Assembly (NCBI RefSeq): GCF_030450125.1
Contig: NZ_CP123923.1
Span: forward strand, 4,030,001 to 4,094,000
Direction of reading: 5' to 3'
Length of the DNA: 64,000 bases
From: Streptomyces sp. WP-1
GTDB lineage: Bacteria > Actinomycetota > Actinomycetes > Streptomycetales > Streptomycetaceae
Position 1 is the first letter of the stretch. Each line of letters begins with the position of its first letter. The notes below the pieces were generated by a model that ran no database searches, was not told the DNA's origin, and was given only the letters and a program-made list of their open reading frames with translations. The position numbers were made by a program, and so were the translations under genes. This document shows, piece after piece, positions 57,419-64,000 of this stretch.

Positions 57419-57813
57419 CGTCGCCTCCTCCCGGCCCGCGGCTCCCACCGCAGGTCTCCCAGTGCCTTCTCAGCGTCTTTATCTCGCGCTGATGTATCGA
57501 CTCGATACATCAAGACGATAGAACGGCGTCACGCGTGCGACAAGAGGGACGGTGGTGAACGGGATCACATAACCGATTCGTAGGAGGCAACTTGCCTGGT
57601 TTGGGGTGAACTTCGGGGCTCGGCGGGTTTTGGCGGTGCGTAGTCTGTGCGGCATGCAGACCACCGGGAACCATGCGACGCCTGGGGGGCGTCGTCGTCC
57701 CCGGTGCAGTACGGGTGAATGCGCGACCGACCACATCCGTACGTCGGGGGGCCCGGAAACCAGCCGCCAGTCCAGGCGCGCAAGGGTGCGCCTGCCCGAG
57801 GAGTAATCGTTCG
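57419..57813. other. Divergent padR / penicillin-binding protein intergenic region
   Basis: 395 bases. The padR operator is near the left end. The right part must hold the promoter of the penicillin-binding protein; TAGTCT near 57640 is a possible -10 without a clear -35, which would leave a leader of about 165 bases. I see no gene. Confidence 0.5.
57490..57512. promoter_or_regulatory. PadR operator (perfect palindrome)
   Basis: Arms TGATGTATCGA (57490-57500) and TCGATACATCA (57502-57512) are exact complements around one central base. The ATGTAT...ATACAT core matches the known PadR-family operator pattern. Confidence 0.85.
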
Positions 57814-60528
57814 ATGAGCGAGCACCGTCGCAAACCGCCGCAGCCGCAGGGAGGCGGACGTGCCGCGGCCCGACGCGGCCAGCCCGGTTCGTCCCCCGGC
57901 CGCCGCGCGGCACCGCGAGGCGCCAGCGGATCGCCTGCCGACTCTCCGGGAGACGAGGGGCGGCCGCTCGGCGGTCGCGCCGAGGCCCGGCGCGCGGCCC
58001 AGAAGAGCGGCGGTGGACGCCGCAGAGCCGAGCCCGCGGTCGGCCGCCGCGGTGGTCCCGGCGGTCCCGGCGGTCCGTCCGGACCCGGACGCGGTCGGGG
58101 GCGTACGGCCCCGCCCGGCAAGAAGCGGATCATCGACTATCCCCGCGCGGACAAGTACGGGTGGCACCGGTGGGTGCCGTCCTGGAAGCTCGTGTCGGGC
58201 ATGTTCATCGGCTTCGTCGGCTGCATCGTGGCCGTCGCCGGCCTCGGGTACGCGATGGTGAGCGTCCCCGACGTGGCCAAGACCGCGCAGGCGCAGAACA
58301 ACGTCTACTACTGGTCCGACGGATCGGTGATGGTCGCGACCGGCGGCGAGACCAACCGGCAGATCATCAACTACGAGGACATCCCCAAGGAGATGCGGTA
58401 CGCCGTCATCTCCCAGGAGAACAAGACCTTCGAGACCGACAGCGGCGTGGACCCGTCGGGTATCGCCCGAGCGGTCTTCAACATGGCCCGGGGCGGCCAG
58501 ACCCAGGGTGGTTCGACGATCACCCAGCAGTACGTCAAGAACGCCATGCTCGACGACCAGTCGCAGACCCTCTCCCGCAAGTTCAAGGAGATCTTCGTCG
58601 CGATCAAGGTGGGCACCACGGTGTCCAAGCCGAAGATCATGGCCGGTTACCTGAACTCGGCGTACTTCGGCCGCGGCGCCTACGGCATCCAGGCGGCCTC
58701 GCGCGCGTACTTCAACATCGACGCCAAGCAGCTCAATCCCGGCCAGTGCGCCTTCCTCGCGGCGATGCTGAAGGGCGCCACCTACTACGACCCGGCCGGC
58801 GCGACCTCCCTCGACCCCAACGCCACGGCCGAGGCGAACAAGAAGCGCGCCCTGGGGCAGATGCAGGACACCCTCGACAAGATGGTCGAGTACGGCCATC
58901 TGAGCGCCACCGAGCGTGCCAAGTACACCACGCTCCCCCACTCGCAGAACCCGCGGTCGAACAGCCGGCTCAGCGGCCAGGTCGGTTATCTGGTCGACCT
59001 CGCCAAGTCCTACCTGATCAACAACAGTGACAAGACCCATGTCACCGCGGACGACCTCCAGAAGGGCGGCTACCGGATCCACACGACCTTCGACAAGAAG
59101 AAGGTCAACGCGCTGGAAGCCGCCATCAAGAAGGTCCAGAAGGCGAACATCAAGCCCAAGGAACGTCCGAAGTACGACACCTACGTCCAGTTCGGCGGGG
59201 CCTCGGTCGAGCCGAAGACGGGCGCCATCAGGGCCATCTACGGCGGTGAGGACGCGACCAAGCACTTCACCGACAACGCCGACTCGACCGGCGCCCAGGT
59301 GGGTTCGACGTTCAAGCCCTTCGTGCTGGCCGCCTCGATGAAGTGGGGGGTGCGCGACCCGCACGGACCGGCGGACCAGGGCCCGGACCAGCGCACGATC
59401 GCCTCGCCCAAGAGCCTGTACAGCGGCAAGAACCAGCTCAAGATCGAGAAATACGACCACACCGTCTGGACGGACAAGGACGGCAAGGAGTGGCTCCAGA
59501 CCAACGACGGCGACGAGTCCACCGGCGACGCGCCGGACTACAAGATCGACCTGCGTACGGCGATGCAGTTCTCGGTCAACTCCGCCTATGTGCAGCTCGG
59601 CATGGACGTGGGCCTGGACAAGGTCGAGCAGTCCGCGCTGGACGCGGGCCTGCTGAAGAGCAGCCTGGCCAGCTCCAACTACCCGTCCTTCTCGATCGGT
59701 ACCTCCGACCCGAGCGCCATCCGCATGGCCGGGGCCTACGGCACCTTCGCCAACGAGGGGCAGCAGAACGACCCGTACTCGGTCGACAAGGTCGAGAGCA
59801 AGGACGGTGTCGTCTACACCCACGAGGTGAAGTCGAAGGACGCCTACCCGGCGAACGTGGCGAACAACGTCACCGACGTCCTGCGGACGGTGGTCGACAA
59901 GGGCACGGGTACCAACGCCCGGCTGCCCGGACGCGAGGTGGCCGGCAAGACCGGTACCACCGACGGCAACAAGTCGGCCTGGTTCGTCGGCTACACCCCG
60001 CAGCTGTCCACCGCGATCAGCATGTTCCGCCTGGACGACAACGCGAACAACAAGCAGCGCACGTTCCTGGAGATGTACGGAACGGGCGGCCAGAAGCAGA
60101 TCCACGGCGCCTCGTTCCCGTCGGAGATCTTCCACGACTACATGACCCAGGCACTCGAGGGTCAGCCCGCGCTGACGTTCCCGACGCCCGAGCCCATCGG
60201 CGTCGCGCTGAACCCCGAGCCGAGCCCGACGCCGACCCCGTCGACCTCGCCGAGCCCGTCCACGAGCCCGTCCACGAGCCCGTCGCCGAGCACCAGCGTG
60301 TCCCCGAGCCCGTCGAACAGCCAGACCTGCGGCTTCTTCGGCTGCACCGACGGGGGCAACGACAACGGCGGTGCCAACGGCAACGGTCCCGGAGGGGACG
60401 GCGCCGGAGGCGCGGACGGCGGGCCGACGCCCTCGACGACGGCCACCGATCCCAACACCGACGGCGGCACCCGGGGCAATGGCAACGGCAACGGCAACGG
60501 AGGAACCATCTGGGGACCGGAAGGCTAG
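57814..60528 (+). CDS. Bifunctional penicillin-binding protein (transglycosylase/transpeptidase)
   Basis: A 904-residue class A PBP that polymerises and cross-links peptidoglycan. An Arg/Gly/Pro-rich cytosolic region (1-120) precedes one transmembrane helix (about 126-149). The GT51 domain has catalytic E202 in SQENKTF and GGSTITQQYVKN. The transpeptidase domain has S498 in STFK, SVN with S587 and KTGT with K712. The C-terminal 170 residues are low-complexity (Pro/Ser/Thr, then Asn/Gly), with two cysteines in CGFFGC. Start ATG 57814 follows GAGGAG. It is followed by a glycosyltransferase. Confidence 0.95.
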   Translation: MSEHRRKPPQPQGGGRAAARRGQPGSSPGRRAAPRGASGSPADSPGDEGRPLGGRAEARRAAQKSGGGRRRAEPAVGRRGGPGGPGGPSGPGRGRGRTAPPGKKRIIDYPRADKYGWHRWVPSWKLVSGMFIGFVGCIVAVAGLGYAMVSVPDVAKTAQAQNNVYYWSDGSVMVATGGETNRQIINYEDIPKEMRYAVISQENKTFETDSGVDPSGIARAVFNMARGGQTQGGSTITQQYVKNAMLDDQSQTLSRKFKEIFVAIKVGTTVSKPKIMAGYLNSAYFGRGAYGIQAASRAYFNIDAKQLNPGQCAFLAAMLKGATYYDPAGATSLDPNATAEANKKRALGQMQDTLDKMVEYGHLSATERAKYTTLPHSQNPRSNSRLSGQVGYLVDLAKSYLINNSDKTHVTADDLQKGGYRIHTTFDKKKVNALEAAIKKVQKANIKPKERPKYDTYVQFGGASVEPKTGAIRAIYGGEDATKHFTDNADSTGAQVGSTFKPFVLAASMKWGVRDPHGPADQGPDQRTIASPKSLYSGKNQLKIEKYDHTVWTDKDGKEWLQTNDGDESTGDAPDYKIDLRTAMQFSVNSAYVQLGMDVGLDKVEQSALDAGLLKSSLASSNYPSFSIGTSDPSAIRMAGAYGTFANEGQQNDPYSVDKVESKDGVVYTHEVKSKDAYPANVANNVTDVLRTVVDKGTGTNARLPGREVAGKTGTTDGNKSAWFVGYTPQLSTAISMFRLDDNANNKQRTFLEMYGTGGQKQIHGASFPSEIFHDYMTQALEGQPALTFPTPEPIGVALNPEPSPTPTPSTSPSPSTSPSTSPSPSTSVSPSPSNSQTCGFFGCTDGGNDNGGANGNGPGGDGAGGADGGPTPSTTATDPNTDGGTRGNGNGNGNGGTIWGPEG

Positions 60529-60573
60529 CCCGCTCGGTCCGACCGGTTGGCGGCCATATCGCCCGCCATGCCT

Positions 60574-60587
60574 GTTTCACGTGGAAC
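60574..60587. promoter_or_regulatory. parS: Degenerate parS site
   Basis: GTTTCACGTGGAAC, one base different from consensus, in the gap after the PBP gene. ParB affinity would be reduced. Confidence 0.7.
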
Positions 60588-60590
60588 ATC

Positions 60591-60619
60591 GGCCGCCGCA
60601 CCCACCAGGTGCGGCGGCC
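60591..60619. terminator. Terminator after the PBP gene
   Basis: Stem GGCCGCCGCA (60591-60600) and TGCGGCGGCC (60610-60619) with a nine-base loop; a TTTT follows at 60627-60630. Confidence 0.75.
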
Positions 60620-60649
60620 CTCCGCGTTTTCATGGGGAGGTACGGCAGG

Positions 60650-62203
60650 ATGTGGCCCATGCCCAGTGCAGAGATGACACCCCCGGGCGTGTACGAGCCC
60701 GAGCCGGAGCGGTCCGCCCCGCCGGAGCCGGTGCGGCCGACCAGGGAGGACGAGGTGGCGGCGGCCGGCAGTGAGCTGGTCGGCGGCCCGATCGGGCGGT
60801 ACGCCCTGCTCGGAACCTCCTGGTGGACGCCCGTGCGGATCGTCGCGCTCGTCGCGATCGGCATGTTCGCCCTGGGCCTGGTCCAGAAGGCGCCGTGCTA
60901 CCACAGCGCCTGGTTCTTCGGCGCCAGCTCCCAGTACACGAAGGCCTGCTACTCGGACATTCCGCACCTCTACCAGGGCCGCGGATTCGCCGACCACCTC
61001 GTGCCCTACTTCGACAAGCTCCCGGACGCCCTCTCCGGCGGCATGGGCTATCTCGAGTACCCGGTGCTGACCGGAGTGTTCATGCAGGTGGCCTCCTGGC
61101 TGACCCCGCACAGCGGCGGCATCCAGCACCAGGAGCAGTGGTACTGGTTCGTCAACGCCGCGATGCTGATGCTCTGCACGGCCGTACTCGCCGTCTGCGC
61201 GGCCCGCACCCACCGCCGGCGCCCCTGGGACGGCCTGCTGGTCGCTCTGGCGCCCGCGGCGGCGCTGACCGCCACCATCAACTGGGACCTGCTGGCGGTG
61301 GCGCTGACGGCCGCCGCGATGCTGATGTGGGCCCGCAGCCGCCCGGTCGCCTTCGGCGTCCTCCTGGGGCTCGCCACGGCCGCCAAGCTCTACCCCGTGC
61401 TCCTGCTCGGCCCGCTGCTCGTGCTGTGCTGGCGGGCCGGCAGATGGCGGGAGTTCGGACAGGCGGCGGCGGGAACGGCGGTCGCCTGGCTGGTGGTGAA
61501 CGTGCCGGTGATGCTGTTCGCCTTCCCGGGCTGGTCGAAGTTCTACTCGTTCAGCCATGACCGGGGCGTCGACTTCGGCTCGTTCTGGCTGATCTGGTCC
61601 CAGAACTCGAACCACCCGCCCAGCACCGACTTCGTGAACACCGCCGCCACCGTGCTGATGGTGCTGTGCTCCCTCGGCATCGCCGTGCTCACGTTCACCG
61701 CCCCGCGCCGGCCGCGCTTCGCCCAGCTGGCCTTCCTGATCGTGGCGGTCTTCGTCCTCACCAACAAGGTCTACTCGCCGCAGTACGTGCTCTGGCTGGT
61801 GCCGCTGGCGGCCCTCGCCCGGCCCAAGTGGCGGGACTTCCTGATCTGGCAGGCGTGCGAGGTGGCGTACTTCCTCGGCATCTGGATGTACCTCGCCTAC
61901 ACGACCAGCGGAGACGCCCACAAGGGACTGCCGACGCACGGCTACCAGTGGGCGATCGCGCTGCACCTGCTGGGCACGCTGTACCTGTGCGCCGTCGTCG
62001 TACGCGACATCCTGATGCCGGAGCGGGACGTGGTGCGCCGGTCCGGGGACGACGATCCCTCGGGCGGGGTGCTCGACGGGGCGGAGGACGTCTTCGCCTT
62101 CGCCGCGGTGGACCATCCGCCGCGGCACGCCGCCCCGCACGGGACGCCGCAGGTGGAGTGGGGCAGGCCGGAGACGGCGCCCCCGCAGCATCGTTCGCTG
62201 TGA
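60650..62203 (+). CDS. Polytopic membrane glycosyltransferase (GT87 family)
   Basis: A 517-residue membrane protein with about nine to eleven hydrophobic segments. After a short cytosolic start, the long first external loop contains YSDIPHLYQGRGF, GGMGYLEYPVLTG and PHSGG, similar to the polyprenyl-phosphate-mannose-dependent GT-C fold transferases of actinobacteria (GT87). It probably adds a mannose or similar sugar from a lipid carrier to a surface polymer or lipid; the acceptor is unknown. ATG 60650 was chosen for GGAGG nine bases upstream. The gene runs up to the terminator at 62325. Confidence 0.8.
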   Translation: MWPMPSAEMTPPGVYEPEPERSAPPEPVRPTREDEVAAAGSELVGGPIGRYALLGTSWWTPVRIVALVAIGMFALGLVQKAPCYHSAWFFGASSQYTKACYSDIPHLYQGRGFADHLVPYFDKLPDALSGGMGYLEYPVLTGVFMQVASWLTPHSGGIQHQEQWYWFVNAAMLMLCTAVLAVCAARTHRRRPWDGLLVALAPAAALTATINWDLLAVALTAAAMLMWARSRPVAFGVLLGLATAAKLYPVLLLGPLLVLCWRAGRWREFGQAAAGTAVAWLVVNVPVMLFAFPGWSKFYSFSHDRGVDFGSFWLIWSQNSNHPPSTDFVNTAATVLMVLCSLGIAVLTFTAPRRPRFAQLAFLIVAVFVLTNKVYSPQYVLWLVPLAALARPKWRDFLIWQACEVAYFLGIWMYLAYTTSGDAHKGLPTHGYQWAIALHLLGTLYLCAVVVRDILMPERDVVRRSGDDDPSGGVLDGAEDVFAFAAVDHPPRHAAPHGTPQVEWGRPETAPPQHRSL

Positions 62204-62324
62204 GCGAACGGCTCGGCTGAACGGCCCACGCCGCCGCCTCGGCCCACCGCCTCTTGTCCGCGGCCATGACCGCGGACATGAGGGCGACCGCGACGAGGAC
62301 ATGAGGGCGAACGAGGACATGAGG

Positions 62325-62356
62325 AAGGCCGTACACGGAGTTCCGTGTACGGCCTT
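62325..62356. terminator. Convergent bidirectional terminator
   Basis: AAGGCCGTACACGG (62325-62338) with AGTT loop and a perfect partner to 62356, followed by TCC on the + strand. It separates the GT87 and alanine-racemase-type genes. Confidence 0.85.
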
Positions 62357-62388
62357 TCCGTTGTCCCGGACCGGTAGTGCCCGGCCGG

Positions 62389-63420
62389 TCAGCAGTCCAC
62401 GATGCGGTCGAACTGCGTGGTGGTGTGCCGCAGATGGGCCACCAGTTCGTCGCCGACCTTGGGTTCCGCGGCGTCCGCGGGCACGAACAGGATCGACACC
62501 TGCATGTGCGGCGGCTCGGCGAACCAGCGCTGCTTGCCGTCCCAGACGAACGGGGAGAGATTCCGGTTGACCGTGGCGAGACCGGCGCGGGCGACGCCCT
62601 TGGCGCGCGGCATGACGCCGTGCAGGGCCTTCGGGGCCTCCAGGCCCACCCCGTGCGACGTACCGCCCGCCACGACCACCAGGAAGCCGTCGGAGGCCGC
62701 CTTCTGCTGCCGGTAGCCGAACCGGTCGCCCTTGGTCACCCGGGTGACGTCCAGGACGGCACCGCGGTACTGGGTGGCCTCGTGGTCCCCCAGCCACAGC
62801 CGCGTGCCGATGCGGGCGCGGAACCGGGTCTGCGGGAACTGCTGCTGGAGCCGGACGAGTTCGTCGGCCTTGAGGTGGCTGACGAACATCGTGTGCAGCG
62901 GCAGCCGGGCCGCGCGCAGCCGGTCCATCCAGCCGATGACCTCCTCGACGGCGTCCGAGCCGTCGGTGCGGTCCAGCGGCAGATGGATGGCGAAGCCCTC
63001 CAGGCGGACGTTCTCTATGGCCTGGTGCAGCTGCGGCAGGTCCTGCTCGCTGATGCCGTGCCGCTTCATCGAGGACATCACCTCGATGACGACACGCGCG
63101 CCCACCAGGCCGTACACGCCGTCGATCGAGGAGACCGAACGGACCACCCGGTCGGGCAGCGGCACCGGCTCCTCGCCGCGCCGGTAGGGCGTCAGCACCA
63201 GCAGGTCGCCGCCGAAGTAGTCCTTGATGCGCGCGGCCTCGTACGTGGTGCCGACGGCGAGGAGATCCGAGCCGAGCCGGGTGGCCTCCTCGGAGAGCCG
63301 TTCGTGCCCGAAGCCGTAGCCGTTGCCCTTGCAGACCGGGACCAGGCCCGGGAACTGCTCCTGCACGTGCTTGTGGTGCGCCCGCCAGCGCGCGGTGTCG
63401 ACGTAGAGCGTGAGCGCCAT
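62389..63420 (-). CDS. Alanine racemase-fold PLP enzyme
   Basis: A 343-residue protein with an alanine racemase-like barrel. K31 (LVPVCKGNGYGFG) is the PLP lysine, with IHLPLDRTDG replacing the canonical HxKxxTGMxRxG loop. The C-terminal beta domain contains GTRLWLGD and GYRQQKAASDGF, but the catalytic tyrosine motif (AGYG) is not obvious and the match is weaker than for the usual Alr. Gene order next to a FemX-like gene suggests a part in cell-wall amino acid metabolism, possibly with a different substrate. The start is ATG 63420; the family assignment is firm, the activity is not. Confidence 0.8.
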   Translation of the reverse strand: MALTLYVDTARWRAHHKHVQEQFPGLVPVCKGNGYGFGHERLSEEATRLGSDLLAVGTTYEAARIKDYFGGDLLVLTPYRRGEEPVPLPDRVVRSVSSIDGVYGLVGARVVIEVMSSMKRHGISEQDLPQLHQAIENVRLEGFAIHLPLDRTDGSDAVEEVIGWMDRLRAARLPLHTMFVSHLKADELVRLQQQFPQTRFRARIGTRLWLGDHEATQYRGAVLDVTRVTKGDRFGYRQQKAASDGFLVVVAGGTSHGVGLEAPKALHGVMPRAKGVARAGLATVNRNLSPFVWDGKQRWFAEPPHMQVSILFVPADAAEPKVGDELVAHLRHTTTQFDRIVDC

Positions 63421-63503
63421 GGCCGGACCCGGACCCTTTCTCGTGGCTGAGGTGTAACGGGGGTGTGAGTGCTGTGAACCCTATGGAATCAAACGCCGGC
63501 TGC

Positions 63504-64000
63504 TCAGCGGCGCGACATGTAGATGTCGAGCGCCTTGTGGAGCAGCTTGTTCAGCGGGAAGTCCCATTCGCCGAGGTACTCGGCGGCCTGTCCGCCCGTG
63601 CCGACCTTGAACTGGATCAGGCCGAACAGGTGGTCCGACTCGTCCAGCGAGTCGGAGATGCCGCGCAGGTCGTAGACGGTCGCCCCGAGCGCGTAGGCGT
63701 CACGCAGCATGCGCCACTGCATCGCGTTCGAGGGCCGGACCTCGCGGCCGATGTTGTCGGAGGCGCCGTAGGAGTACCAGACGTGGCCGCCGACGATCAG
63801 CATGGTGGCCGCGGACAGGTTCACGCCGTTGTGCCGGGCGAAGTACAGCCGCATGCGGTTGGGGTCCTCGGTGTTGAGGGCCGTCCACATGCGCTGGAAG
63901 TACGACAGCGGGCGCGGCCGGAAGTGGTCGCGCACGGCCGTGATCTCGTACAGCCGCTGCCACTCGGCGAGGTCCTGGTAGCCGCCCTGGACGACCTCGA
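63504..64000 (-). CDS. FemABX-type peptidyltransferase (lipid II branching), N-terminus cut by window edge
   Basis: Only the C-terminal 165 or so residues are visible; the gene begins right of the window. The visible sequence shows the GNAT-like FemABX fold: QGGYQDLAEWQRLYEITAVR, FQRMWTALN and the YSYGASDN and AMQWRMLRDAYALG segments, ending KLLHKALDIYMSRR. Members attach amino acids such as glycine to the lipid II stem peptide; in Streptomyces a single glycine bridge is expected. It is 83 bases upstream of the alanine-racemase-fold gene on the same strand. Confidence 0.88.
   Translation of the reverse strand, partial: EVVQGGYQDLAEWQRLYEITAVRDHFRPRPLSYFQRMWTALNTEDPNRMRLYFARHNGVNLSAATMLIVGGHVWYSYGASDNIGREVRPSNAMQWRMLRDAYALGATVYDLRGISDSLDESDHLFGLIQFKVGTGGQAAEYLGEWDFPLNKLLHKALDIYMSRR

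Overview
The window is a high-G+C actinobacterial chromosome segment carrying the replication origin of a Streptomyces-type organism. Evidence: the gene order gyrA-gyrB-dciA-recF-gnd-dnaN-oriC-dnaA / rpmH-rnpA-yidD-yidC-jag-rsmG-parA-parB, DnaA boxes of the TTGTCCACA type, ParB sites GTTTCACGTGAAAC, a DnaA with a very long linker domain, many GTG starts and ATGA/GTGA overlaps. The right part (parB, trxA, trxB, anti-sigma, sigM, pseudokinase, murJ, DUF6049-type protein, cca) is also in the order known from mycobacteria.

Layout. 1-8545: ten leftward genes forming one probable operon, with a rightward LysR regulator at 9122-9976. In transcription order they encode an alpha/beta hydrolase, a free-standing adenylation enzyme, a carrier protein, an acyl-CoA-dehydrogenase-like flavoprotein, a second such flavoprotein, a flavin reductase, aspartate decarboxylase PanD, an SDR, a PhyH-type dioxygenase and a zinc alcohol dehydrogenase (cut by the window edge). 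This looks like a compact, uncharacterised amino-acid-derived natural product pathway and is the most novel part of the window. It lies beside the 3' end of a tRNA-Ala gene.

10.0-22.3 kb: tRNA-Ala, an HTH regulator with a palindromic site in front of it, a Ser/Thr kinase, cell-surface and secreted proteins, a DLW-39 microprotein, a GT2 glycosyltransferase, a 3Fe-4S ferredoxin, a large HTH-STAND-WD40 protein, remnants of an ECF sigma factor and its partner gene, and tRNA-Ile.

22.3-36.1 kb: DUF3566 protein, gyrA, gyrB, dciA, recF, gnd, dnaN, oriC (about 32.25-32.83 kb) and dnaA, all leftward; rpmH and rnpA diverge rightward.

36-42.4 kb: membrane insertion (yidD, yidC, jag), rsmG, and the segregation genes parA and parB. 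Six perfect parS sites and one degenerate site lie between 39.2 and 60.6 kb; two lie inside coding sequences and one supplies the stop codon of a transporter gene.

42.4-52.4 kb (leftward): thioredoxin system, anti-sigma/SigM, a catalytically dead kinase with an extracellular domain, the lipid II flippase MurJ and a large secreted membrane-anchored protein, a cell-envelope and redox-stress module. 52.6-64 kb: cca, an MFS transporter, padR-ino1 with a perfect palindromic PadR-type operator, a bifunctional penicillin-binding protein, a GT87 mannosyltransferase-like protein, an alanine-racemase-fold protein and a FemX-like peptidoglycan branching enzyme (cut at the right edge).
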